Source: Synanceia verrucosa | Taxonomy: Eukaryota > Chordata > Actinopteri > Perciformes > Synanceiidae | NCBI GenBank assembly: GCA_029721515.1 | Contig: CM056561.1 | Span: 12,848,501 to 12,912,500 of the forward strand | Direction: 5' to 3' | Length of the DNA stretch: 64,000 nt | In this document: positions 31,501 through 38,348 of the stretch, piece by piece | Position numbering within the stretch: position 1 is the first letter of the stretch | Layout of the letters: each line of letters begins with the position of its first letter | Notes under the pieces: model-generated | The model's database searches: none | Seen by the model: only the letters and a program-made list of their open reading frames with translations | What the model was told of the DNA's origin: nothing | Translations under genes and position numbers: made by a program

Positions 31501-34271
31501 AGCGCAACAGTGAAAGACAACAATATGTATTATTGTAGATTACAGCAGGATTTCTATTTTGTTTCGTTATGATACCAAGGTGGTACACACACATACTAAA
31601 AGACATAGCTTTCTATATTGTACAATGTATAGTCTAAATCGCAAACTGAAAAAAAAAAAAAAGGAGAATCAGGACCTTAAAATCCAAAGGTATAGCAACC
31701 TGTGATACCCCTCTGCTAAACTCCTCTGGTTGCAAAAGGAAATCTGTTTGTATAGAAGCAATAATAATATAATAATAATAAATAATAAAATAATAATAAT
31801 CCCGTGTGACTGAAATGGTAAAGCACAAGGAAACTGAGCAAATTTAGTAGTCGTGATGGCTGAAAGAGCAACAAACAAAAAAATGTGGGCAACAAAAGAA
31901 CTTTTGGCTAAAAAGAACAGAACATCTTATTTATAACTAGAAAAGCACTCAGAGAGCACAGACCTCCACCAAGGCGGCTGTGGCCACTTTTCATTTAAAG
32001 TTACCCCTGCCGCCAAGGGGGTTAGGAGGTTTTCACCAGGGTTTGTTTGTTTGTTGGTTTGCAAAGTAACTCAAAAAGTTACGGAGGGTTTTTGACAAAA
32101 TTTTCAGGATTGGCCGGAAGTGGCTTAACTTAAAACTGATTCATTTTTGGTGGTGCCATTGAATCGGGTCTGATCACCACCAAAAATTAATCAGTTTTAA
32201 GTTAGGCCACTTCTGACCAACCCTGAAACTTTTGTCAAAATCCGTCCACAACTTCCTGAGTTATGTTGCAAACCAACCAACAAACAAACAAATAAACAAA
32301 CAAACCCCAGTGAAAACATAACCTTCTTGGCAGAGGTAAATATTCTGAATACCAGGGAGATGACTTGTTGTAAGCACAGGCGATATGTAGATCATGCCAA
32401 ACACTTCTGGCGCTTTTCCACAGGCGCGGTACGGCACGGCTCTACACGGTTGTGGCACTTTTCCACTCGTACCTGGTACTTTTTTCATACCTCCTCAGCC
32501 CCGATTCCAAGCAAGCCGAAGCAATACTAAACATCACGTCATCCAACTACCTTCCACTGATTGGCCAACGAGTGTCGTCATTGGAAGTGACCGACTAGAC
32601 AGTAAAAGCCAAACACAACTCGATCCTGCCATTTTTATACCTGGTTTACTACTGTTACACAAGAAAATGGCATCGCTTTTGATTGCTTACATGATTGGTT
32701 CAGTGTCCTCCATTGTTTGTGACAGTATTGTTGTTGTTGTTCTTCTTCTTCTTCTTCTCCCCGGTTTTTTGTGTCGCATACAGTTTCGTGCTTCCGTATG
32801 ACGACACCGCCCATGTCAAGGGGTACTATGAGGTACTTAGATGTAATGGACAAGGAACAAAACTGAGCCGTGCTGTACCGTGCCATTACTGTGTAGTGGA
32901 AAAGCACCATTTGGCAGACACCACAGGAAACACCACCATTCTCCATAGCCACCTACAAACACACATTCATTCATCAAAGTGTAACTCTTTATGAGGAAAA
33001 AAAAGCACATAATATAACATCTGATGCCCCAAATGAGCTATCACGTGATTTAAAAAAAAAAAAAAAAATAGCAAATATTAGCGGATTGCACGTCAGACTG
33101 TATTGGCGTATTTAAAGTGGCCATGAGCGTATATGGTGAGACTACTGTAAGGAATATGACCAAAGACCGTAAAACAGAGCCCTTCCAATAAACCACATCT
33201 GCTGTCAATATAACAAAACAGGGAAGTGGACCTCCTTTTAAGTAACCGTACACTGCTAAGATAGTGAATGTGGGCTTTAAACCCTCACAAAAGCTACGCG
33301 AGTAGAAATCAAGGGCCTAAACCCCTAAGCCAATACAGACCCAAGTACCTAGTAAACCCATTGCTCCCACACCGAGAAAAACCACACCGGATCACAGCTG
33401 TACACAATTGTATAATTACATATGCGATATGTAGCCTTTTTAATTAATGTTATATTAAAGTTCACTTGGTGTTAAAATAATCAAAACAGTTTGCTAATCT
33501 ATAACGACTGTCTTTAAACATTTCATGAAAATGTTACACTTCTTTCCTAAATATCGGATTGCCTCTCGTTCGGCTCCAGAGAGAGCATTCGCTCTTAACT
33601 CAAATTAGCTTAAGATTTCTTTTATGATCCTGCACCATTCACTGCCTATCTGGACTCACAATACAGCTGAGTTAGCTAATGTTAACGTTAGCGCTTAGCT
33701 TTGCTAATGCTAGCGTGCATTATGGCCAGCATAATGGTCTAATGTTAACAGCTATTATTGCGCCAAGTTTACCATTACATTACTATTGTGAGAACAAGGT
33801 TACGTCTTGCTGAATAGTGCGTTCACATTAATTGCAATAACTTGTCGCGTATCTCGAGGCACTCTGGTTGCTCAGATGGTAATTAGCCTAGAGCTAGCTA
33901 GCTTGGTGCCTAGCAAACAAAGAGCTAAAAACAGGAGAGGTGGATGTTAGCGTTCTAACCAGCGTTAGCAAGCTGCGTTGCGTAGTTCTTTATGTCTACA
34001 GCCAAGAAACATACTGCAAATGCAAAATGTGTCCCCGCGTGCATTTAATCCAAACATAACCTACCCGCTAACTGCTAATTTAGGTGATTACAGTAGGGTA
34101 CAAGCAGTGGTCGTGACGAGAATGAACACAACAACACAACTGGGTCCATAACTCTATATCAATTTATACATAATTTGCATGCATTTAGTTAAATGCTCAA
34201 CATTCACAATTTACCATGCGAGCTGCCTCAGCCCAGGTCCGCTCCTTCTTTCTCTTTTGTTTGTCCTTCAT
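9286..34271 (-). CDS. asxl1: asxl1, ASXL transcriptional regulator 1 (11 coding exons)
   Basis: Orthologue of Drosophila Additional sex combs. ASXL proteins bind and activate BAP1, the nuclear deubiquitinase that removes monoubiquitin from histone H2A, and help recruit Polycomb regulators. The coding exons, read leftwards, are 34271-34215, 28667-28585, 27942-27825, 17581-17380, 17076-16907, 15693-15609, 14445-14279, 13777-13681, 13214-13109, 12919-11920 and 11826-9286. Every junction has GT/AG and the phases join, giving 4626 nt or 1541 residues plus stop, the same length as human ASXL1. Visible domains are HARE-HTH (about 11-86), DEUBAD (about 245-362), an LVTQLL nuclear-receptor-box-like motif and a C-terminal PHD finger (about 1504-1541). 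The signature VEANNPLVTQLLQGSLPLEK and the PLAGL2 neighbour favour asxl1 over asxl2. Intron 3 (10.2 kb) and intron 2 hold most of the transposons. Confidence 0.96.
11920..12919 (-). CDS. asxl1: asxl1 coding exon 10: basic motif and Ser/Pro-rich region
   Basis: Residues 362-695. It starts by completing the Lys of GQK and reads SGLTQEESLKL, then an Arg-rich stretch (RRRRDGRMRRRTRADLRRRA) matching the basic RSRPDLRTRARR block of human ASXL1. A (Thr-Pro)n run and poly-Ser tracts follow. It ends with FPEKRPRLDDRQSFR and KVPPIR before the donor (CGG/gtaaga). The low-complexity tracts are this exon's main divergence from mammals. Confidence 0.95.
12428..12500 (-). repeat. Coding microsatellite giving Thr-Pro repeats in asxl1
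   Basis: On the plus strand this is a run of gtagga/gtcgga units. On the coding strand it gives at least eight consecutive Thr-Pro pairs in asxl1 exon 10. Hexamer periodicity keeps the frame. Confidence 0.8.
13109..13214 (-). CDS. asxl1: asxl1 coding exon 9: DEUBAD C-terminal helices
   Basis: Residues 327-361. Encodes GEFTHEMQVRFRQEMEKEKK, then VEAWKEKFFEEYHGQ, almost identical to the mammalian DEUBAD helices that wrap the BAP1 C-terminus. Acceptor tttag/GTGAG and donor CAAAA/gtaaga are both good. Confidence 0.95.
13681..13777 (-). CDS. asxl1: asxl1 coding exon 8: DEUBAD central part
   Basis: Residues 295-326. Encodes IGPDGMARLSSSALNNEFFT, then HASQSWKERLAEG, matching the conserved NNEFFTHAAQSWRERLADG of human ASXL1. 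Acceptor ttgcag/ATT and donor GAGG/gtaagt. Confidence 0.95.
13778..14278. other. asxl1: asxl1 intron 7
   Basis: AT-rich intron with an (A)12 run near 13857. No element recognised. Confidence 0.6.
14279..14445 (-). CDS. asxl1: asxl1 coding exon 7: DEUBAD start
   Basis: Residues 239-294. Encodes GPMKRSRGGVDVDFETPGSI, LVNTNIRALINVRTF, then QQQLLQLLPEVDRQ. This is the N-terminal half of the DEUBAD/ASXH domain. Acceptor ggcag/GGCCC and donor CAA/gtatgt. The human protein has an extra Ser/Gly-rich insert just upstream that is missing here. Confidence 0.95.
14590..15500. repeat. Probable decayed DNA-transposon sequence in asxl1 intron 6
   Basis: The stretch opens with acagtgtctatagaaagta, an end-like sequence common in Tc1 relatives. 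It contains non-coding blocks typical of interspersed repeats, and a local duplication (ttttaaaattatacagtgtt) at 15458-15497. No transposase motif survives. The assignment is tentative. Confidence 0.3.
15609..15693 (-). CDS. asxl1: asxl1 coding exon 6
   Basis: Residues 211-238. Encodes SGRQRKKAVMMPRVVLTPLK followed by VNGEHVPTG. The MxPRVVLTPLKVNG core is invariant among vertebrate ASXL1 and ASXL2. Acceptor caacag/TCG and donor ACAG/gtaaaa. Confidence 0.94.
15826..16760 (+). pseudogene. L2-type LINE fragment in asxl1 intron 5
   Basis: Plus-strand translation reads HYKDSVAQAKSDYYSSLI, then LFLNDKIQKIHLSL, SFQLPDPSTISDLI and STCLLDPLLTALVKS. These are the segments just before the reverse transcriptase in fish L2 LINEs. 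After an internal deletion of the catalytic domain it resumes with RLGVILDSSLSFKSHINNIT-like and SHIDYGNSLLIGLP sequence. The 3' end is ggcgcttataaataaaacgc followed by (ATT)n, the usual L2 tail. Antisense to asxl1. Confidence 0.75.
16907..17076 (-). CDS. asxl1: asxl1 coding exon 5
   Basis: Residues 154-210. Starts ASVDESSSSASCSTELQPPS, aligning with VSLDETSSNASCSTES of human ASXL1, then becomes Gln/Arg-rich and lineage-specific. Acceptor ctgaag/CC and donor GACAG/gtcagc. The linker is poorly conserved outside the DESSSSASCSTE segment. Confidence 0.92.
17380..17581 (-). CDS. asxl1: asxl1 coding exon 4
   Basis: Residues 87-153. Starts KNALQWTKT (human KDALQWSR), then a Thr/Ser/Ala-rich linker ending AAASGDND. 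Acceptor ctgcag/AAG and donor GACG/gtaatg. It follows the 10.2 kb transposon-filled intron 3. Confidence 0.93.
17650..18189 (+). mobile_element. Tc1-like element, 5' third (piece A)
   Basis: The 5' non-coding end is recognisable by its order of blocks: tttggacaaaccttctcatt, ctgaagacatcaa, caaagtagccaccatttg and ggggttgggaccatca. The transposase start follows as MARTNKLSKEKQQSAI, SVRKNCKNY and the SP-S-T-VAK region. It stops abruptly at gcaaaaac, where an hAT-like sequence begins. Apparent 3' portions lie at 23396-23600 and 27595-27706, so one copy seems to have been cut up by later insertions. Confidence 0.65.
18589..18622. repeat. (TG)n microsatellite
   Basis: About 14 gt dinucleotides within the hAT relic. 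Confidence 0.9.
18750..19074 (+). repeat. tRNA-derived SINE, copy 2
   Basis: Same family as the copy at 6950: gtgtagtggttagcactg A-box region, ggtttgaatcc B-box region, the conserved body with a short internal deletion, and an atggatgga tail. It is inserted in the hAT relic. Confidence 0.88.
19905..20243 (+). repeat. tRNA-derived SINE, copy 3
   Basis: Same family as 6950, nearly full length from gtgtagtggttagcactg to gataggctccagcccc. It interrupts the hAT transposase right after GTDNNS. Confidence 0.88.
20244..20569 (+). mobile_element. Internally deleted Tc1-like fragment
   Basis: Sequence equals the part of the 2121-3346 element from ctgtgataggatgccacctg to the Arg-rich HTH. It then jumps to the 3' end (gtgagcgaatacttttggca). 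The left terminus is missing. Confidence 0.8.
21435..23393 (+). mobile_element. Tc1-like transposon carrying an inserted MITE
   Basis: Ends are cagttgtggtcaaaaa at 21435 and the complement of ttttgaccacgactg at 23393, with TA on both sides. The plus-strand transposase relic reads KKRIIDLNKSGKSLGAIPKQ, then RTTKKQICQESEAAGIQVS, HRHGMRGCRARRKPLLQKR, LRSDETKIELFG (first Asp), KHSGGSIMLWGC and a degraded DD34E end. A stop after NAQ and frameshifts after 23000 inactivate it. The coding sequence is interrupted by a TTAA-flanked insertion at 22153-22714. Confidence 0.85.
22149..22718. mobile_element. TTAA-flanked MITE inside the Tc1 transposase
   Basis: TTAA at 22149-22152 and 22715-22718 brackets 562 bp with imperfect inverted ends (aggtacaatatgtaagaaat versus the complement of tcctacatactgttgct). 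Removing it restores the reading order KRHLK-ARMKFA of the host transposase, which fixes both boundaries exactly. Confidence 0.85.
23396..23606 (+). mobile_element. Tc1-like element, transposase 3' end (piece B)
   Basis: Translation reads LMKLIGRMPRLCEAVTKAKG, then SYFEESKT-stop, the typical C-terminus of the Tc1 family whose 5' part lies at 17650-18189. It is followed by the first bases of the 3' non-coding end and then interrupted at 23607. Confidence 0.65.
23607..24270. mobile_element. hAT-like MITE with inverted ends
   Basis: The left end agggctgtgctatatgg and the right end ctcacagctct are inverted. Repeated atatcccg/tatatcg motifs sit near both ends. Direct repeats of tttttattta flank it, suggesting an 8-9 bp target duplication. 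No transposase. Confidence 0.5.
24325..25500 (-). pseudogene. hAT transposon fragment, minus strand
   Basis: An agggctgaacaattttgg end-like sequence is followed by non-coding DNA. On the minus strand at 24853-25047 the frame WSSRTSEPYQSLTMDYTGED, then LQASYFSDDHTG, matches the hAT transposase block after TTDxWSS. No further domains are readable. Confidence 0.55.
25515..25799 (+). repeat. tRNA-derived SINE (second family), 5' part
   Basis: The head cggcagtagctcagtctgta and the following gggtcgccagttaaagtcc are tRNA-like A- and B-box regions. The body contains gcccttgagcaaggcacc and ccccaactgctcgggg. It is split at 25800 by a Tc1 element and resumes at 27412. Confidence 0.85.
25802..27409 (-). 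mobile_element. Nearly intact Tc1-like transposon
   Basis: 1608 bp with long inverted ends (cagtcatggaaaaaattatt and its complement; similarity extends about 50 bp) and a TA target duplication (25800-25801, 27410-27411). One minus-strand gene fills the interior. It has inserted into a SINE, so it is younger than that SINE. Confidence 0.95.
26100..27128 (-). pseudogene. Tc1-like transposase with a single nonsense codon
   Basis: One continuous frame of 343 codons, ATG at 27128 to stop at 26100, broken only by TAA at 26394-26396. The N-terminus has a helix-turn-helix (EIGMSERQVAKKLKISKTAV), a GCGRK linker and a second HTH region (RRQTSRDLKDEW). The catalytic triad follows DD34E form: VLFSDESNFEL, then DNAPCHTA directly after the stop, then SPDLNPIENLW. 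It ends NGYAIEY. Length is normal for the family (about 340). The stop sits where the family has Gln in FQQDN, so one C-to-T change explains it. Confidence 0.92.
27412..27500 (+). repeat. tRNA-derived SINE (second family), 3' part
   Basis: Contains gtaatttccctcattgaggg, attaataaag and a (TTC)n tail, the standard 3' end of the SINE that begins at 25515. Together with that half it forms one copy split by the Tc1 element. Confidence 0.85.
27595..27706 (+). mobile_element. Tc1-like element, 3' terminus (piece C)
   Basis: Reads tgttcattcatagttttgat, gccttcagtgaga, then ggtgtgtccaaaattttgac and tggtagtgta. These are the 3' inverted end of the same Tc1 family as pieces A (17650) and B (23396). Confidence 0.65.
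27825..27942 (-). CDS. asxl1: asxl1 coding exon 3: HARE-HTH second half
   Basis: Residues 47-86. Encodes RGTAPLACLVTMLHSQVRGD, then FFKLPGRMSLFTLK, matching the winged-helix-like HARE-HTH of ASXL1. Acceptor ccacag/T and donor AAG/gtacat. The junction codon (CG+T) gives KEM-R-GTAP. Confidence 0.95.
28530..28564. repeat. (TG)n microsatellite beside asxl1 exon 2 donor
   Basis: About 17 tg repeats on the plus strand, read as (CA)n in the asxl1 pre-mRNA, starting about 20 bases after the exon 2 donor. Confidence 0.95.
28585..28667 (-). CDS. asxl1: asxl1 coding exon 2: HARE-HTH first half
   Basis: Residues 20-46. Encodes VLENFSDAPMTPKQILHVIQ and TKGLKEM, nearly identical to mammalian ASXL1. Acceptor ttccag/GTT and donor GCG/gtcaga. 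A (TG)n tract lies only about 20 bases past the donor, inside intron 2. Confidence 0.95.
28748..28800. repeat. (GA)n-rich simple sequence
   Basis: Runs of gagaga and gagcgagaga in asxl1 intron 1, about 80 bases upstream of exon 2 on the minus strand. Confidence 0.9.
29205..29278. repeat. (CA)n microsatellite
   Basis: Interrupted ca repeats run into the left end of the deleted Tc1 element and seem to have duplicated its end motif acaacactcccatgatt (29252 and 29286). Confidence 0.85.
29252..30054 (+). mobile_element. Internally deleted Tc1-like element, copy 2
   Basis: Plus-strand frame 29527-29952 encodes a transposase N-terminus: QNQRERAICMLTAGMARRSV, KALGVHVSTISHLWNRY, then RNRFLPAKVIAAQTRGRHQN. 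It breaks near the same CAATGGGCAAGAGC point as the copy at 5230-6041 and goes straight to the 3' non-coding end (catgggagtgttgc). No catalytic domain. Confidence 0.82.
30590..31940. other. asxl1 intron 1, no element recognised
   Basis: AT-rich non-coding sequence with (A)n near 31650 and an (AAT)n run at 31765-31800. No coding motif on either strand. Confidence 0.5.
31940..32345. repeat. Imperfect palindrome formed by two inverted repeat copies
   Basis: About 160-bp arms on either side of roughly 32160 are inverted copies. The left arm has gtttgtttgtttgttggttt, ttttgacaaaa, ggaagtggcttaacttaaaa and a tttttggtggt end; the right arm has the complements in reverse order. Both arms belong to one interspersed repeat. 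Confidence 0.8.
32406..32925. mobile_element. MITE with long inverted ends
   Basis: The left end ggcgcttttccacaggcgcg and gtacggcacggct pair with the complement of the right end (gagccgtgctgtaccgtgcc then gtggaaaagcacca). About 500 bp, no transposase. This belongs to the cttttccac/gtggaaaag miniature elements common in teleosts. Confidence 0.7.
32960..34210. other. asxl1 intron 1 near the promoter
   Basis: No gene. Contains an (A)18 run at 33052-33069 and, at 33660-33980, a dense group of gttagc, gctaac and gctagc motifs. Confidence 0.5.
34215..34271 (-). CDS. asxl1: asxl1 coding exon 1 with start codon
   Basis: Residues 1-19, MKDKQKRKKERTWAEAARM, differing from human ASXL1 at two positions. 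The ATG at 34271 has a purine at -3 (gaggaaATGA). Donor ATG/gtaaat. Exon 1 is separated from exon 2 by 5.5 kb. Confidence 0.95.
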
Positions 34272-34480
34272 TTCCTCTGCGCTTGTGTCTGCGGCTATCC
34301 TGCTGTGTGTCTACAAAGCAACCTCAATGCGATGGCGGTTTAGCTAGCAGCTTAGCAAAATGGCTAAACACGTCCTAGGTTAACTGTGTAGACCTAGAAC
34401 GGACCTAGAAGACGTTCCTTTTACCGCTGGACGATGCTATTGTGTCTCCTAGTCTCTGGATATTCTCGCTACTGTGTCCA
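34272..34480 (-). promoter_or_regulatory. asxl1: asxl1 5' UTR and probable promoter
   Basis: Sequence upstream of the asxl1 ATG. It includes gctagc and gctaaa motifs but no TATA box at a fitting distance. The transcription start cannot be fixed from sequence. Confidence 0.4.
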
Positions 34481-34484
34481 GTGC

Positions 34485-35075
34485 CTAAACTAGCTCAACA
34501 CACATCGCCTTTCTGCAGCACAGAAACAGTGTGAGCGCAGGGCTGGTGCTGCTGCAGGACAAGCCTCTTTGGAATGCAACAACCAGGTCAAAGGTCAAAC
34601 CCTCCGCAGGAATGCAACAAAACAACGTCCAGCCCTCTGCATGCAAATAGTACATTTGAACAGATGTTGCATACAAATAATCATGGTTAATTTAGATTGA
34701 GCCCTACATTCCTCAATCATACAGATAATATATAGTAACCACATTTTAACAATAGAATCTAAAATATTACCATAAAAACAGTGATTACCACAGTAACATA
34801 TAAACTGAAACTGAAAGAGAAAGCTGACCACCTGATCTCTTTTTACTCTGTGCATATGTGATGCTGTTTTTTGAACAGCATGACAACACAGACAAAAAAT
34901 TGGATGTTGGGAAAAGAAATACACCTTGGAGCCACCACACATATACATAGCACATTATAGCAATAAAACACTGGGGTTCATGTAGGACAAAGATAAAGAC
35001 TTCCAGCAAGTCCTCTGGATGAAGGATGCTCTATCTCGCAGCCCTTCTCCATGATGCATGGGGGTTGAATAGAAT
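34485..35075. other. Intergenic, nothing recognised
   Basis: Open frames here have no domain and no splice context. Contains an inverted cttctgcag/ctgctgcagg neighbourhood at 34510-34560 without further structure. Confidence 0.45.
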
Positions 35076-35218
35076 TTTTTGTTTTTGTTCAGCCTGCGAT
35101 GAGGTGGCGACTTGTCCAAGGTGTACCCTGCCTTCCACCCTAAGACAGATGGGATAGGCTCCAGCCCCCCCGCAACCCTATGAGGATAAGCGGTAGATCA
35201 TGGATGAATGGATGTTTT
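35075..35218 (+). repeat. SINE 3' fragment
   Basis: Begins in the body at gcctgcgatgaggtggcgac and runs to aggataagcggtagat and tggatgaatggatg. Same family as 6950, without the tRNA head. Confidence 0.85.
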
Positions 35219-35219
35219 T

Positions 35220-35580
35220 GTTCAGCCGATCCTATAACAACCGGATAAAAGTAAGCAAGACCAAGGAGATGGCCATTGACTTCCGTAGGGGGAAGACACC
35301 CAGGCTGTACGATCATGGTCTGGACATCAATGTGTTGTAGACTTACAGTGATCTTATTTTGTTTTTAGATTTTTGCTACTGGAAGGCTTTTAATACATCA
35401 CAGCACTATGGCACTTTCCCTCCCACTTTCTATATATCATTTTTATATATTGTTTTAATGTATTGTTTTGTTATGTATTGCTTTCTGTACGCACTGTTGT
35501 TATGCACTGTTTTATAGCTGTACTCTAAAGTATTCTGGCTACCTTTCGGTTATTGTAAAGGTCTAGTCTATATGGATAAA
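35220..35580 (+). pseudogene. LINE reverse transcriptase scrap
   Basis: Translation gives RIKVSKTKEMAIDFRRGKTP, resembling the conserved N-x-x-KTKE-x-x-x-DFRR segment found after the catalytic motif of many fish LINEs. It continues into non-coding 3' sequence. Confidence 0.5.
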
Positions 35581-35587
35581 TTTGATG

Positions 35588-35808
35588 CAGGGGTGGCACG
35601 GTGGTGTAGTGGTTAGCACTGTCGCCTCACAGCAATAAGGTACCTGGTTCGAATCCTGGGCCTGGGGCCTTTCCCGTGTCTGCATAGGTTCTCTCCAGGT
35701 ACTCTGGCTTCCTCCCACCATCCAAAAACATGCATGGGGATTAGGTTAATTGGCTAATTTAAATTGACCGTAGGTGTGAATGTGAGTGTGAGTGGTTGTC
35801 TGCAGTGG
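35588..35808 (+). repeat. tRNA-derived SINE, copy 4, 3' truncated
   Basis: Head gtgtagtggttagcactg and ggttcgaatcc, body to gtgagtggttgtctg, then an unrelated sequence. Same family as 6950. Confidence 0.85.
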
Positions 35809-35809
35809 T

Positions 35810-36600
35810 GGACTCAGGCTGTCTGAGGGACAGGGACAACAAAAAATAAAAAGTGTGAAGACTTGCAGCTGTTTCACACTGAGCTGCAAACGCTCACAGG
35901 TCCCAGGTTGACGGAGCCAGTGGAACAAGATGTCATCAGCAAAACAGAGAGACAGAGATGCATTTTATATACCATTATTATATACAGTAGTAGGCAGCAG
36001 AGAAAGAAAATGAAGTGAGCATAGGGAGCCTAGTGTTTCACAGTTCAGAGCTTTGTTATCATCATGATGACACCAGCTCAAAACCACTGTTTGAATTAAC
36101 TGGGAGCCAGAGGGAGCTGAGCTCCATAAGGAGAGGTATATGAGCTCCCATGAAGACAAGAAAGTCCTACATCTATGGGGGTCTTGACCAAAAATCATAT
36201 TTTAATTACAAATGCATTTTTCAAGGTAATGAGTATTATTTAATGTGATAAATAGACTAAAATATGCATGTTTTCCGAAAGAAATATGCACCCATTCTTT
36301 CATGCACGAGTTTACACCAAACCACCATGGAGGGTAGAAAATAGAGCGTAAACTATGTCTGCTGTGAGGGTGCATATGTAAGCTTCATTTCCAAGTGGAA
36401 GAGACAAACTTTTGTCAGTTCACATGCTTCATGTACACATAGACACACACGACATAAAGTAAAGTTTATCCAGCTAGCTTTGGGTTTGTGAAGAAGCGTC
36501 TGTGCGTCTGTCCTCATACACAAACTTCACAGGGTGTAGGCTGTTTTCATGCAGTGCTGCTGGATGTCATGCCAGGGACACAATGAAGTGTACAGCAGTG
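35810..36600. other. Intergenic, nothing recognised
   Basis: No domain-bearing frame on either strand. The segment from 35880 to 36200 has the look of old interspersed repeat but could not be placed. Confidence 0.4.
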
Positions 36601-36604
36601 TCTT

Positions 36605-37300
36605 TAGACATGTATCAATTGCTTTCATACAACTCTCTGGTGTTTTATAATATTATCATTTCTGTCATGTCAGTGAAAATGAACTATACTTGTTAATGCT
36701 GAATAGTCATTCCTTATAAAACTGATAGTCCTCATTTCATTGCTTCAGTCATTACATTCAAAAATATTGAACTAGTGTGTACAGGAGGATTCCTGATGAC
36801 GTCAGGGTGACAGTTGTGATAATGTTTGGAGAACTACTGTAAATTCAATTTTTCAAACATTTCATCAGGAGAACAGGTGTGTATAATGGACAGTAATGTA
36901 GCACTAAACAATCTGCATCGCACTACTGCTGCTTTACTGCAGCACAGATTTAGTATATTGTAGTGTTACAGTGAAGATTTTCCATATTTAATGTAAGTTT
37001 ACTCTGCACCACAGAGGATGGCGAGAGGACCTTACAGAGGAGGAAGAGGGCCTCGATTTACTCCACAACAAGAGGTACACATTTGTTCAATGGTGACTGC
37101 AAACAATGTCATGATGTTGAGAGAGATACAAAGAGCTGCTATAGATCTCCAAAGGGAGTTTATTATGTCCGAAGTAAATAAGGGTGATTTCATTCTTTTA
37201 GAATTGCAACGAGCAGTAAAACATAAAATATTCAGTGTCTTGTACTCAGTTACTTCACTAAATACAGTAATGTGTAACTTTACTGATTAATTTACTGGTA
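36605..37300 (+). mobile_element. Partial IS630/Tc1-type element related to the 38854 palindrome
   Basis: The block from ctttcatacaactctctggt to aatattgaact repeats almost exactly at 39712-39870. The frame at 37018-37290 (RGPRFTPQQEVHICSMVTAN, then LREIQRAAIDLQ) resembles the second HTH of a widespread fish IS630-like transposase. Only a fragment is present. Confidence 0.5.
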
Positions 37301-38090
37301 ATCATGATATAATCATGATATAATTATAGAAATGGTGTTGTCATGTGACATGACAACCTTCTGTATGGTTTTCATTCTCATTTAAACAGACTGTTCAAAT
37401 CATGAAAGTTCAGTATTATGAGTAGTTACTGTGTTTTGTGACATTGTGAGTAAACCCCCCTCAGGAAAGCACCCTCATTAATGTTATTATTTTCCTCAGT
37501 GATTCATGTTTGTTTGTTCCTGATGTGTCTCTGCTTTATTCTAAATATTCATAGTCTACTCTTACAATAGAAAGACATACACTTGTCTCCATCAGGTGTA
37601 TTATCTGTACAATATAATGCAAACCAGTGTGACGTGCATCCATAAAGTCTGATGTAAAGATGAGGTGTTGGTTCAATTCTATGTATTAACGTGGAGGTTC
37701 AGAGTAAGTGGTGACATAGTACTGACTGCATTATATTGAAATGTATTTTTAACATTCTGCCCTGCCCTGTATGTCAATAAGAAGGACAACAAATAGAAAC
37801 ACCTTTCAACATGTAGTCCAGAATGTTATTTCAAACAACCAAAAAATGCATTTTTCTTGGTCACTATGGAGATAAGGGGCTAATTACCAAAAATCACATC
37901 CTGTTCTTCAATGTGGATAGATTGAAGTATTAACTCTGATATTTTTTTATTTGTTTAAATTTATTTTTTTTAATGCGTGAGTAGGCCTACATAATTTTAT
38001 TTTGCAAATAAAATAAGTTGCAATAATTAATATCACCGTTTATTTTAAATCCTATCAGTGGTGTCATGGTAACGGAACCCTGAGGTCATA
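37300..38090. other. Intergenic, nothing recognised
   Basis: AT-rich sequence without identifiable elements, just upstream of the unnamed repeat gene. Confidence 0.45.
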
Positions 38091-38094
38091 TGTA

Positions 38095-38293
38095 AGAGCA
38101 GCGGGTCTCACAAGCGCTTCCGGTTAAGTGATTGCTAGTAGCAGGACGACGGTTGGACAAGCTTTCGTCGGATAAACGATTTTTGTTGAAACATTAGTGT
38201 GAAAATCTTTCGTCGGACTCACTTTTGTTGGATAGTTTGACTCGACAAAGACCAGAAGAGAACTTCTCTTTTCGTTACAGTGACCTGACTGAA
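38095..38293 (+). promoter_or_regulatory. Probable 5' UTR/promoter of the unnamed repeat gene
   Basis: Contains three diverged copies of a ctttcgtcgga motif (38161, 38207, 38222) before the candidate ATG. No TATA box at a clear distance. Confidence 0.3.
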
Positions 38294-38348
38294 ATGGCCT
38301 CGGAGGACAGCCTGCTGGACTGGCTCAGCAGTGGGAGCTTCTCCACAG
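38294..38348 (+). CDS. Unnamed repeat gene, exon 1
   Basis: ATG in a good context (gactgaaATGG, A at -3, G at +4), 18 codons, then donor ACAG/gtgact. Joins phase 1 to 42088. Confidence 0.5.

Noticed and set aside
36605..37290. 90-codon frame at 37018 as a genuine RGG-type protein gene
   Set aside because: The residues match an IS630-like transposase segment and the flanking DNA repeats inside the foldback element at 38854-40941.
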